Source of the DNA: an uncultured bacterium
GTDB lineage: Bacteria > Patescibacteriota > Minisyncoccia > Moranbacterales > UBA2206
Assembly: GCA_903831805.1 (NCBI GenBank)
Contig: CAIKZD010000011.1
Location: 1-34,781, forward strand
Length of the DNA stretch: 34,781 bases
Direction of reading: 5' to 3'
Each line of letters begins with the position of its first letter. The first letter of the stretch is position 1. The notes under the pieces were generated by a model. The model did not search any database, was not told the DNA's origin, and saw nothing but the letters and a program-made list of their open reading frames with translations. A program made the translations under genes and the position numbers. Positions 6,916 to 18,584 of the stretch are shown here, piece by piece.

Positions 6916-7200
6916 AGGAAGAAGGAGAGCTGTTTCAGGTACAGAAAGAGACAGAAAACTCCCAAAAACTGCAACAAAAATTTATATGGGTGAATCTGGA
7001 CTGCAAGGCACTTGCATTATTTTTCGTTTCGTGTATAATTCCAATACCTCAAATTTATTGCTTTTTATATCCTAAAAAGTTTTTAGGATTTCAAAATTCT
7101 GAACAATAAAATTAAATAATTAAATATCTTTCTATAATCCCATCAGTATGCTTCGCTTCATGAAAAACCTCATGAAACGGGCAAAACGGGCCTTATTTTT
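6916..7200 (+). other. Long rpoB leader without a gene
   Basis: 285 nt with no credible coding region. It holds a second promoter (7012-7039), a perfect 10-bp inverted repeat with a 1-nt centre (7069-7089, ATCCTAAAAA / TTTTTAGGAT), and a 3' part with repeated short words (CATGAAA twice, ACGGGC twice) directly before the ATG. No L10/L12 genes precede rpoB, unlike the common rplJL-rpoBC order. Confidence 0.6.
7012..7039 (+). promoter_or_regulatory. Proximal promoter of rpoBC (P2)
   Basis: TTGCAT (7012-7017), 16 bp, TATAAT (7034-7039), a consensus -10 about 160 nt before the rpoB ATG. Confidence 0.65.
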
Positions 7201-10605
<3,405 letters not shown>

Positions 10606-10638
10606 GTCAAATTTAACATAAATTAACTCAAATATAAT

Positions 10639-13600
10639 ATGGAATCTTTTTCTACAACTAAGATCAGCGACTTCAGCAGCGTCCGCCTAAGTATCGCCAG
10701 TCCGGAAAATCTTTTGGAATGGTCACACGGCGAAGTAGTGAAACCGGAAACGATCAACTATCGCACCCAGCGTTATGAACGCGAAGGGCTTTTCGATGAG
10801 AAGATCTTCGGACCGTCGAAAGACTGGGAATGTTATTGCGGAAAATATAAGCGAATCAGATATAAAGGTATTGTGTGCGACAAATGCGGCGTGGAAGTAA
10901 CGCGCTCAATCGTGCGCCGTGAACGCATGGGCCACATCAAATTGGCCGTGCCAGTTTCGCATATCTGGTTTTTGCGCGGTGTGCCTTCCAAGATAGGTTT
11001 GGCCCTCGGGGTGGGCGTGCAAAGTTTGGAAAAAGTCGTGTATTTTTCCAGCTACATCGTTTTGAATGTGGACGAAGCGGAAAGAGAGAGAGCACTGGCC
11101 AGCTTGGAACAAGAATATAAGAATAAGCAGAAAGAAATTAGCAAGAATTTCGGGGATGGTAGCACGGATGCCAAGGAAAAAATCGATGAGCTGAAAGGTA
11201 TCTACAAAACTTCCAAGGATGAACTAAAAGGCATTCATGCTTTGCAAATCATTTCTGAAATCGAATATTTTAACCTGTCACTCAAATACGCCCAGGTTTT
11301 TTCGGCCGGCATCGGAGCGGAAGCCATTCGAACCATTTTGGAAAAGATGGATCCTAAAGCGGAAATTGATAAATTGAAAAAAGTTTTGGAAGAGGAAGAA
11401 GTGACGGATAGAAAAAAGATTTTGAAAAGAGTGAAATTGTTCCAAGGTTTTATTTCGGCCAACATGAAAATGGAATGGATGCTTTGCACGATCATTCCAG
11501 TCATCCCGCCAGATCTGCGCCCGATGGTGGCGCTGGATGGGGGACGTTTTGCCACTTCGGATCTCAACGATCTTTATCGCCGCATTATCAACCGGAATAA
11601 CCGTCTGAAAAAATTGATCGAAATCGGAGCGCCGGAAGTGATAACGAGAAACGAAAAACGCATGCTCCAGGAGGCGGTCGACGCTTTGTTTGACAATAGC
11701 GCGCGAAGAAGCCAAGTCAGCGTGGCAGCTTCCACCGGACAGCGTCGAGCTCTCCGCTCTTTGGCCGATACTTTGAAAGGCAAGCAAGGGCGTTTCCGTC
11801 AGAACTTGCTCGGCAAACGCGTGGACTATTCCGGACGAAGTGTGATCGTGGTGGGGCCGAAATTGAAATTGCACCAATGTGGTTTGCCAAAGCGCATGGC
11901 TTTGGAACTGTTTAAACCTTTCATCATCAATAAGTTAATCGAAAAAGAATTGGCCTACAATGTTCGCAGCGCCGGCAAAATGGTGGAAGCAGAATCGGAA
12001 GAAGCCTATGACATTTTGGACGAAATCATTTCTCATCACTATGTGCTGTTGAACCGCGCTCCGACTTTGCATCGACTGTCCATCCAAGCTTTCCAACCTG
12101 TTTTGATCGAAGGCAAGGCCATTCAGGTCCATCCGATGGTGTGCTCCGCTTTCAATGCGGACTTCGACGGCGACCAGATGGCGGTGCATGTGCCACTCAC
12201 GGATAAGGCTAGATGGGAATCGGAAAACTTGATGCTCAGCTCCAAGAATCTTTTGAAACCGGCCAGTGGAGACCCGATCACCATTCCGACTTTGGACATG
12301 GTGTTGGGTTGCTACTACATTTCACATATCGTGCCGAACATGAAAGGCGAAGGAAAAATATTTTCCAATTTCGACGAAGCTATTTTGGCTAGCGAACTTG
12401 GTCACGTGGATATCCGGGCGAAAGTGCAAGTTTCTTACGAAGGAAAATTATTGGAAACTTCTATCGGCCGCATGAAACTGAACATGATTATCCCGAAAGA
12501 AATTGGCTATTTGAATATGGAGATGACCAAAAAAGAATTGAAAGGCTTAGTGGCGACAGTGCTCGAAGTCTGCGGCCGCGCCGAGACAGCGCTGTTTGTC
12601 GATCGGATCAAAGACTTGGGCTTTGCCTCAGTGACAAAATCCGGTATCAGTTGGGGCATGGGCGATTTAGCCTCCCCGAAGAATAAGAAAGAAATCCTAG
12701 CTAAGGCCGAAGTGGAAGTGGAAGTCATCAAGAAGCAATATAATATGGGACTTTTGACTGAGGAAGAACGCAAGAGCAAGGTGATTGAAGTCTGGAACAA
12801 TGCCAAGAATAAGATTACGGACGAAGTGCGCAGCTCGATGGACAAAGAAGGTCCGGTCTATTCGATGGTCTATTCCAAGGCCCGTGGCTCGGAATCCGTG
12901 GTGGTGCAGATGTCTGGTATGAAAGGTTTGATGGCTGGTCCGACCGGAGAAACGATTGAATTGCCGATTAAGAGTTCTTTCAAGGAAGGTTTGAATGTTT
13001 TGGAATATTTCATTTCCACTCACGGCGCGAGAAAAGGTATGGCGGATACCGCTCTTCGAACGGCGACCGCCGGATACCTAACGCGACGTTTGGTGGATGT
13101 CTCGCAAGATGTGATTGTCAAAGAAAATGATTGTAAGGATAAAGGCGGTGCGTACATTTTCAAAGAAGACTCTGATCGTATCGGTCAAAGTTTTGCCAGT
13201 CGCATCATTGGGCGCGTGCTGACTGAAGATGTGCTTGATCCTAAAACGGAAGAAGTGGTGGCGGCCAAGGGCGACTCAATCAACAAAGAACAAGGTGAAA
13301 AAATTGAAAAACTTAATATCGAAAAGATTAAGATCAGAACGGTGGTGACTTGTAAAACTATTCGTGGTATTTGTCAGAAATGCTATGGCACTGATCTTGG
13401 CCGCGGTAATTTGGTGGAAATCGGCCAGGCGGTGGGAATCGTGGCCGCGCAAGCCATCGGTGAGCCGGGTACTCAGCTGACAATGCGTACCTTCCATATT
13501 GGAGGTATCGCGGGTTCTGACATCACCCAAGGGCTCCCACGTGTAGAAGAAATTTTTGAAGCACGCCCACCGAAAGGCGAGGCCATCATTACAGAAGAAG

Positions 13601-14223
13601 CCGGTAAGGTGCTGGCGATTGAGAAGCAAGATAAGAATGTGATTGTCAAGATTGAAGTGGAAGACAAGACTAAAACAGTTAAAGAATATCAAATCCCGGC
13701 TGGCTCAACTTTGAAAGTGGCGGAAGGCGAATTGGTCGGCCTTGGCTCTCAACTTTCCGAAGGTCATATCGATCTACGCAAACTATATAAGACCATGGGT
13801 TGGGAAGCGGTCTATCGTTACATTATCCGAGAAATTCAAGAAGTGTATGCTTCTCAAGGAGAAGGCATTAATGATAAACACATTGAAGTGATTGTGCGCC
13901 AGATGTTTAGTCGAGTGCAAATTACCGTGGAAGGCGACAGCCAATTCTCTCTCGGGGACATTGTGGAAAAAGATGACTTCAATGAGAACAATTTGGCGGC
14001 CAAGGAGTCCGGTGGCGAAAAAGCCCAAGGCGAAAAAATGTTGCTCGGTATCACGAAAGTGGCTTTGTCCACCGACAGTTTCCTCTCAGCGGCTTCTTTC
14101 CAGGAAACAGCGCGCGTGCTCATTAACGCTGCGGTCAAAGGCAAGGAAGATAAGCTCAGGGGCCTTAAAGAAAATGTTATCATCGGTCGCCTGATTCCGG
14201 CGGGAACGGGATACAAGGGATGA
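10639..14223 (+). CDS. rpoC: DNA-directed RNA polymerase beta' subunit
   Basis: 1194 aa. The N-terminal zinc finger has C65, C67, C80 and C83. The catalytic motif NADFDGDQM is at 506-514 with Asp508, Asp510 and Asp512 binding the active-site magnesium. The second zinc site has C832, C905, C912 and C915 with the spacing of the E. coli protein. The trigger-loop/bridge-helix region (GARKGMADTALRTATAGYLTRRLVDVSQDV) and the C-terminal GEPGTQLTMRTFHIGG block are present. The catalytic core is therefore complete. It ends in TGA, so UGA is a stop in this organism. A strong terminator follows after 25 nt. Confidence 0.99.
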   Translation: MESFSTTKISDFSSVRLSIASPENLLEWSHGEVVKPETINYRTQRYEREGLFDEKIFGPSKDWECYCGKYKRIRYKGIVCDKCGVEVTRSIVRRERMGHIKLAVPVSHIWFLRGVPSKIGLALGVGVQSLEKVVYFSSYIVLNVDEAERERALASLEQEYKNKQKEISKNFGDGSTDAKEKIDELKGIYKTSKDELKGIHALQIISEIEYFNLSLKYAQVFSAGIGAEAIRTILEKMDPKAEIDKLKKVLEEEEVTDRKKILKRVKLFQGFISANMKMEWMLCTIIPVIPPDLRPMVALDGGRFATSDLNDLYRRIINRNNRLKKLIEIGAPEVITRNEKRMLQEAVDALFDNSARRSQVSVAASTGQRRALRSLADTLKGKQGRFRQNLLGKRVDYSGRSVIVVGPKLKLHQCGLPKRMALELFKPFIINKLIEKELAYNVRSAGKMVEAESEEAYDILDEIISHHYVLLNRAPTLHRLSIQAFQPVLIEGKAIQVHPMVCSAFNADFDGDQMAVHVPLTDKARWESENLMLSSKNLLKPASGDPITIPTLDMVLGCYYISHIVPNMKGEGKIFSNFDEAILASELGHVDIRAKVQVSYEGKLLETSIGRMKLNMIIPKEIGYLNMEMTKKELKGLVATVLEVCGRAETALFVDRIKDLGFASVTKSGISWGMGDLASPKNKKEILAKAEVEVEVIKKQYNMGLLTEEERKSKVIEVWNNAKNKITDEVRSSMDKEGPVYSMVYSKARGSESVVVQMSGMKGLMAGPTGETIELPIKSSFKEGLNVLEYFISTHGARKGMADTALRTATAGYLTRRLVDVSQDVIVKENDCKDKGGAYIFKEDSDRIGQSFASRIIGRVLTEDVLDPKTEEVVAAKGDSINKEQGEKIEKLNIEKIKIRTVVTCKTIRGICQKCYGTDLGRGNLVEIGQAVGIVAAQAIGEPGTQLTMRTFHIGGIAGSDITQGLPRVEEIFEARPPKGEAIITEEAGKVLAIEKQDKNVIVKIEVEDKTKTVKEYQIPAGSTLKVAEGELVGLGSQLSEGHIDLRKLYKTMGWEAVYRYIIREIQEVYASQGEGINDKHIEVIVRQMFSRVQITVEGDSQFSLGDIVEKDDFNENNLAAKESGGEKAQGEKMLLGITKVALSTDSFLSAASFQETARVLINAAVKGKEDKLRGLKENVIIGRLIPAGTGYKG

Positions 14224-14248
14224 TATTAATTTCGTTTTCAATACGCAT

Positions 14249-14274
14249 AAAACACCCTGTAAATGGGTGTTTTT
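14249..14274 (+). terminator. Terminator of rpoBC
   Basis: 9-bp stem AAAACACCC / GGGTGTTTT with loop TGTAAAT, ending in a T run. Confidence 0.88.
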
Positions 14275-14292
14275 GCTTGGGGAAAAATGTAG

Positions 14293-14321
14293 TTGCCAGG
14301 ATTTTAAGAGAGTGATAGAAT
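14293..14321 (+). promoter_or_regulatory. Promoter of the KilA-N gene
   Basis: TTGCCA (14293-14298), 17 bp, TAGAAT (14316-14321), 32 nt before the ATG. Confidence 0.7.
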
Positions 14322-14353
14322 AACAGTATAAAAAGCCTAACCTCAAAACCAAA

Positions 14354-15172
14354 ATGAAAAGAAAAATAAATGTGAAAAACATTGAAATAGTTCTATTTGA
14401 GCGGAATAAAGTCGACTATATTTCTTTGACCGATATTGCTAGATTTAAAAACCAAAAGGAACCCAAGGATGCAATAAAGAATTGGATGAGGCGTAAAGAA
14501 ACTATTTATTTCCTGGGTATTTGGGAGAAATTATATAATCCTAATTTTAAAGGGGTCGAATTCGACGCCTTTAAAAATGAAGCTGGCTTTAACTACTTTA
14601 CTATGTCACCCAGCTTATGGATAAACGCCACTGGCGCTATCGGCATTGTTTCAAAAGCAGGAAAAGCAGGGGGCACTTACGCCCACAAGGACATTGCTTT
14701 CGAATTTGCTTCCTGGATATCGGCTGAATTCAAACTCTATCTCATTAAAGAATTCCAAAGGCTCAAAGAAGATGAAAGTGAACGGCTGTCGCTAGGGTGG
14801 GATTTGCGCAGAAATTTAGCCAGGATAAATTATCGGATCCATACCGATGCCATTAAGGAGAATCTTATTCCTGTAAAGATTGGTAAGATTCAAGAGAGTA
14901 TCATTTACGCCAGTGAAGCGGATGTTTTGAATGTGGCTTTATTTGGCATGACGGCAAAAGATTGGCGGGATAATAATCCAAAAAGAGGCGGCAATATTCG
15001 TGATTATTCGACAGTGGAGCAATTGGTGTGTCTGACTAACTTGGAAAGTCTGAACGCTATGCTCATTAAACGCGGCATGGCGCAAAAACAAAGGCTACAA
15101 ATTCTCAATGAAACGGCTATTAGTCAAATGAGAACACTTGTGGGGAGCAAGGGAATCGAGAGATTAAAATAA
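14354..15172 (+). CDS. KilA-N domain protein
   Basis: 272 aa. The N-terminal 110 residues (YISLTDIARFKN ... NWMRRKETIYFLGIWEKLYNPNFK ... SPSLWINATGAIGIVSKAGKAGGTYAHKDIAFEFASWISAEFKLYLIKEFQRLK) match the KilA-N domain, a DNA-binding fold found in phage antirepressors and in chromosomal accessory genes. The C-terminal half, with TAKDWRDNNPKRGGNIRDYSTVEQLVCLTNLESLNAMLI, is the usual companion region in bacterial KilA-N proteins. The function is unknown; DNA binding is inferred. It is a single gene with its own promoter. Such proteins are often scattered in Patescibacteria without a prophage, and no phage genes are seen here. Confidence 0.88.
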   Translation: MKRKINVKNIEIVLFERNKVDYISLTDIARFKNQKEPKDAIKNWMRRKETIYFLGIWEKLYNPNFKGVEFDAFKNEAGFNYFTMSPSLWINATGAIGIVSKAGKAGGTYAHKDIAFEFASWISAEFKLYLIKEFQRLKEDESERLSLGWDLRRNLARINYRIHTDAIKENLIPVKIGKIQESIIYASEADVLNVALFGMTAKDWRDNNPKRGGNIRDYSTVEQLVCLTNLESLNAMLIKRGMAQKQRLQILNETAISQMRTLVGSKGIERLK

Positions 15173-15214
15173 TTTTCTAGGCAGAGTTTCCTTCAGAGAG
15201 AGACAGTTCGATGC

Positions 15215-15241
15215 TTTGATGTTCCGAAATGGAACATCAAA
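15215..15241. repeat. Perfect 11-bp inverted repeat after the KilA-N gene
   Basis: TTTGATGTTCC (15215-15225), loop GAAAT, GGAACATCAAA (15231-15241). It could act as a weak terminator, but no T tract follows. Confidence 0.75.
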
Positions 15242-15285
15242 GGAAGATATTAGGCCGTCTGCACGGATAGGTTTCAAGGGATGAA

Positions 15286-15346
15286 TGTAGAGGTTCAATT
15301 TATTGAACCTTGCACTAAGAAAAGCTTGATAAATCAAGCCTCTACA
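15286..15346. repeat. Nested inverted-repeat element ending in TGTAGAG / CTCTACA
   Basis: The outer arms TGTAGAG (15286-15292) and CTCTACA (15340-15346) enclose two hairpins, AGGTTCAA / TTGAACCT (15291-15310) and GCTTGAT / ATCAAGC (15324-15339). It forms a compact cloverleaf-like element. Two elements with the same GTAGAG...CTCTAC ends lie at 18327-18355 and 18470-18497. Confidence 0.7.
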
Positions 15347-15355
15347 AAATTCATT

Positions 15356-15384
15356 TTGCCAATTCCTCTAAAACAAGGTATAAT
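15356..15384 (+). promoter_or_regulatory. Promoter of the beta-helix surface protein
   Basis: TTGCCA (15356-15361), 17 bp, TATAAT (15379-15384). The start would fall near 15391, about 33 nt before the ATG at 15424, which leads into the TC tract. Confidence 0.75.
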
Positions 15385-15436
15385 TTGGATATAAAAAAAC
15401 TTTTTATAACAAAACAAAAATACATGAAAAATTTAC

Positions 15437-15462
15437 TCTCTCTCTCTCTCTCTCTCTCTCTC
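15437..15462 (+). repeat. Dinucleotide tract (TC)13
   Basis: Thirteen uninterrupted TC units. They begin in the fifth codon after the ATG at 15424 and lie upstream of the signal sequence of the next gene, the classical position of a slippage-driven on/off switch. Confidence 0.97.
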
Positions 15463-15499
15463 GAATAGAACTCTAAAATTATTTTCCAATAGATCTTTT

Positions 15500-18292
15500 T
15501 TGAAACTGGCCTCAATTATTTTCTGTGCCGGTTTTTTTGTGTTTGGATTTGGGGCGAAGGCGAGTGCGGCGACGATATACATAGATCCTACCTGTGCGAC
15601 ACCAGGAGATGGAACTTCTCAAGTTTGCTCCGGACCTACAGCCCCTAAACAAACTTGGGCTTCCTTATCATGGGTGGCGGGTAATTCATATTTACAAAAA
15701 GGCGGAACTACTGCTCATGAAACTATTGTTGTGAGTGTTTCTGGCCTGGATGATTCGCATAGGACAGTCATTGGAAATTATGGAACTGGGAATGCAACTG
15801 TAGACAGCCAATTAACGAGGAATTATGGAATATATACTAATGGGCACTCTTACATTACAATACAAAACATCAATTTTAATAATGCGACTACTATAGGTGC
15901 AAATATTTATTTTAATGGTGGAAACTATAATACGGTTTCTGGTTGCAGTACAAATGGTGGCGGATCTTCTATACGAACTGCTGGTATCAATGATCATATT
16001 ATAATCGATACACTAACATCTTCCAATGCTTCTTCTGCTTTTGGTGCGGCGATATATATAGTAAATGCAGCTGTGACAAATTTGTCTCTTAGTCATGTCA
16101 CTATTACAGGATCTTCTAATAATGGCATAAGTTTAACGACCGGAGGTAATATTTCTCTATCTGATATTGTAACCAGTAACAATAATACTGGCTACTATGG
16201 ATTATCCGTAGTGAACAACGCGAGCTCCACGCTATTTATTGATGGAATACAAGCAAATAATAATGGAAACGGAATTTATATAGATAGTTCTTTGCTATTA
16301 CCTGGAAGTTTTATTAAAAATTTTGAAACTAATAATAATGTTGGTAGCGGAATGAATATAGTAAATACTCCAAATCTGCTAATTCAGACAGGAATAACAA
16401 ATAATAACAACTTTGGTTTGTGGGTTACCGGAGCATTATCAACGGGTGCAACAATAGATCATGTGACTGCTTCTTATAATGCTAGTGATGGCATAGATGC
16501 TGCAAATGGAGTGACTGGCCTTATTATTAAATATAATGAAGTTAGTTATAATGGCACTGTCGGGCAGGGCATTACCACGGGATCAGGGGACGGCTTTTCT
16601 ATCCATGATACCTGTTCGGCAGATTTTTACTATAATATTGCTCACCATAATCTAAATACCGGAATGGCACACACGGGGACGAGTAGTGGACATATATATA
16701 ATAATATAATTTATGCCAATGGTACTCCTTCCGATCCAACGATGGATAGAGCGGGATTATATCTCACAACATCAGCTAACCCAGGTTTTGTAGTAAGAAA
16801 CAATATTGTGGCGCAAAACTACCCGTTTGATTTTATGAATTATACCAATGACAGTCAAACGCATAATGACATTGATTATAATATTTATTATTCTATAGAT
16901 GTGAATAAATTTTATAGGCCACAAAATCCTAGTGGGTTACAAATTAGTTGGGATGTCTATCATCAAGCCAATGAAATGCATAGCATAAATAGTAATCCTC
17001 TTTTCGTCTCCTCTTCAGACTTCCACCTCACCAATCTCTCTCCTGCTATCAACGCCGGCACCAATGTCGGTTTGACTTCTGACTACGAAGGCAATCCAAA
17101 ATCAGGGGCAAGCTGGGATATTGGTGCCTACGAATTTCAAGATTCAACTGCTCCTACCACTACCGCTGACATTAATTCCGGTACCTACACCACTCACCAA
17201 TCCGTTACCCTGACCTGTGATGACGGTAATGGCGTTGGTTGCGACAAAACATATTACACTTTGACCGGCGTCGATCCCACCACTAGTTCTGATATATATT
17301 CCACGCCCATCAGCATTCCGGATAACGCTACGACTGTGCTCAAATTCTTCTCTCAAGACAGAAATCTTAATTCTGAAACAATCAAATCCAAAACATATAT
17401 CATAGATACCATTTCCCCTGACACCCTTCTTGATTCCAATCCCAACTCTAACACTGCCTCCACCTCCGCCACTTTTACTTTCTACACCACAGAAACCGCT
17501 ACCTTCCAATGTAAGTTAGATGATGGTATCTACACTTCTTGCACTTCCCCTAAGAGCTACATTTCTCTCACCGACGGCTCCCACACTTTCTCGGTCCAAG
17601 CAACTGACACCGCCACTAATGTGGATGCTACCCCGGCTAGTTACACCTGGACAGTGGATACTACTCCGCCCACCATCTCTTTTAGTAATGATGTCGAAGT
17701 TGGTCCAACTCAGTCTGACACCATCACTGCCGATTGGGGAGATGCCACAGTCAAGAAATGGGATTACAACTCCAGCACCACTTGTTCCACCACTGCCAGT
17801 GATTATACCAAAACTGACACAGACGCCCTGGAGCAAACTACCCAAAACAACAACACCAAATATATCTGTCTCTACGCCGAAGACGCCCTGGGCAACAAAA
17901 CCACTCTGGCTTCAACCAACCCGATTAACATCAGCCTGCCAGTAGTCACAGCTTCTAACAATGACAACCATAAAAACAAATCTCACCACAAGGCCAAACC
18001 GAAACCTAAAACCTTCCAACAAAAATTCACGAAAAAACTGACTGATACCAAAAAATGGTTCAAAAAACAAGGCACCACAATTAACAGGAATCTCAGTCTC
18101 GGTTCAAGAGGTCAAGACGTAGGAGCTCTGCAAACAGCTTTGCAAAAGTTAGGTCTACTCAAACTGAAAGATACCACCTACGGCGTCTACAAAAGTCTCA
18201 CTCAACAAGCGGTCACTAAATTACAACAATTGAGAAATATCTTACCGACCGGGAATTTTGGAACGTTGACTAGAAATTTATTTGGGTGGTAG
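15500..18292 (+). CDS. Secreted parallel beta-helix protein with Ig-like and peptidoglycan-binding domains
   Basis: 930 aa from the TTG at 15500. Signal sequence 1-23 (cleavage after AKASA), right-handed beta-helix repeats (about 60-500, many N-N-G-I and I-x-N turns) closing with SPAINAGTN..GLTSDYEGNP..WDIGAYEF, a chitobiase/hexosaminidase-C-like domain (about 550-640), a bacterial Ig-like domain (FQCKLDDGIYTSC..SYISLTDGSHTFSVQATD, about 645-725), a Lys-rich linker and a C-terminal PG_binding_1 domain (LGSRGQDVGALQTALQKLG) that should tether it to the wall. The TTG has no ribosome site. A better start may be the ATG at 15424, 33 nt after the predicted transcription start; it is out of frame because of the (TC)13 tract and would read through with one unit more or two fewer. 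The enzymatic role, if any, is unknown; such beta-helices often bind or cleave polysaccharides. Confidence 0.85.
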   Translation: MKLASIIFCAGFFVFGFGAKASAATIYIDPTCATPGDGTSQVCSGPTAPKQTWASLSWVAGNSYLQKGGTTAHETIVVSVSGLDDSHRTVIGNYGTGNATVDSQLTRNYGIYTNGHSYITIQNINFNNATTIGANIYFNGGNYNTVSGCSTNGGGSSIRTAGINDHIIIDTLTSSNASSAFGAAIYIVNAAVTNLSLSHVTITGSSNNGISLTTGGNISLSDIVTSNNNTGYYGLSVVNNASSTLFIDGIQANNNGNGIYIDSSLLLPGSFIKNFETNNNVGSGMNIVNTPNLLIQTGITNNNNFGLWVTGALSTGATIDHVTASYNASDGIDAANGVTGLIIKYNEVSYNGTVGQGITTGSGDGFSIHDTCSADFYYNIAHHNLNTGMAHTGTSSGHIYNNIIYANGTPSDPTMDRAGLYLTTSANPGFVVRNNIVAQNYPFDFMNYTNDSQTHNDIDYNIYYSIDVNKFYRPQNPSGLQISWDVYHQANEMHSINSNPLFVSSSDFHLTNLSPAINAGTNVGLTSDYEGNPKSGASWDIGAYEFQDSTAPTTTADINSGTYTTHQSVTLTCDDGNGVGCDKTYYTLTGVDPTTSSDIYSTPISIPDNATTVLKFFSQDRNLNSETIKSKTYIIDTISPDTLLDSNPNSNTASTSATFTFYTTETATFQCKLDDGIYTSCTSPKSYISLTDGSHTFSVQATDTATNVDATPASYTWTVDTTPPTISFSNDVEVGPTQSDTITADWGDATVKKWDYNSSTTCSTTASDYTKTDTDALEQTTQNNNTKYICLYAEDALGNKTTLASTNPINISLPVVTASNNDNHKNKSHHKAKPKPKTFQQKFTKKLTDTKKWFKKQGTTINRNLSLGSRGQDVGALQTALQKLGLLKLKDTTYGVYKSLTQQAVTKLQQLRNILPTGNFGTLTRNLFGW

Positions 18293-18326
18293 AAGGAAAT
18301 GAAAAATGAATATGTATATATCAGAC

Positions 18327-18355
18327 GTAGAGACGAGGCAGTGCCTCGTCTCTAC
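18327..18355. repeat. Perfect 14-bp palindromic repeat (GTAGAGACG family)
   Basis: GTAGAGACGAGGCA, one base, TGCCTCGTCTCTAC, followed by TTTGT. It shares its ends and the following TTTGT with the element at 18470-18497. Confidence 0.85.
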
Positions 18356-18412
18356 TTTGTATAACCTCTAGGCCTTACTATAATTCACAAAAATGGTGGT
18401 AACGCACAGCAG

Positions 18413-18450
18413 ATCCTTCTCTACGCTCGAGTACGAGCTCCGCTCAGGAT
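18413..18450. repeat. REP-like inverted repeat (reverse strand reads ATCCTGAGCGGAG)
   Basis: Outer arms ATCCT / AGGAT and inner arms GCTCG / CGAGC. The minus-strand reading GTCATCCTGAGCG...GAAGGATC resembles a repeat word found in many unrelated bacterial genomes; that likeness is from memory. Confidence 0.6.
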
Positions 18451-18469
18451 GACGATTCTTATATTTTTT

Positions 18470-18497
18470 GTAGAGCCGCATTGCAATGCGTCTCTAC
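18470..18497. repeat. 14-bp palindromic repeat, second GTAGAG family copy
   Basis: GTAGAGCCGCATTG joined directly to CAATGCGTCTCTAC, with one mismatch between the arms, followed by TTTGT as in the copy at 18327. Confidence 0.8.
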
Positions 18498-18513
18498 TTT
18501 GTTATAGGGGATA

Positions 18514-18542
18514 TTGCACGAAAAACAGAAGAATGATATGCT
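18514..18542 (+). promoter_or_regulatory. Probable promoter of the ORF6N gene
   Basis: TTGCAC (18514-18519), 17 bp, TATGCT (18537-18542), 42 nt before the ATG. Confidence 0.5.
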
Positions 18543-18584
18543 AAGGATGATAATGAAACACTAATTAAAATAAAAACGTCAAGT

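Noticed and set aside
14221..14223. UGA recoded as glycine or tryptophan
   Set aside because: rpoC, msrA and msrB end in TGA at the expected family lengths, so UGA acts as stop.
15173..18584. CRISPR array in the repeat-rich intergenic regions
   Set aside because: The repeats are few, palindromic and not regularly spaced with unique spacers; no cas genes are present.
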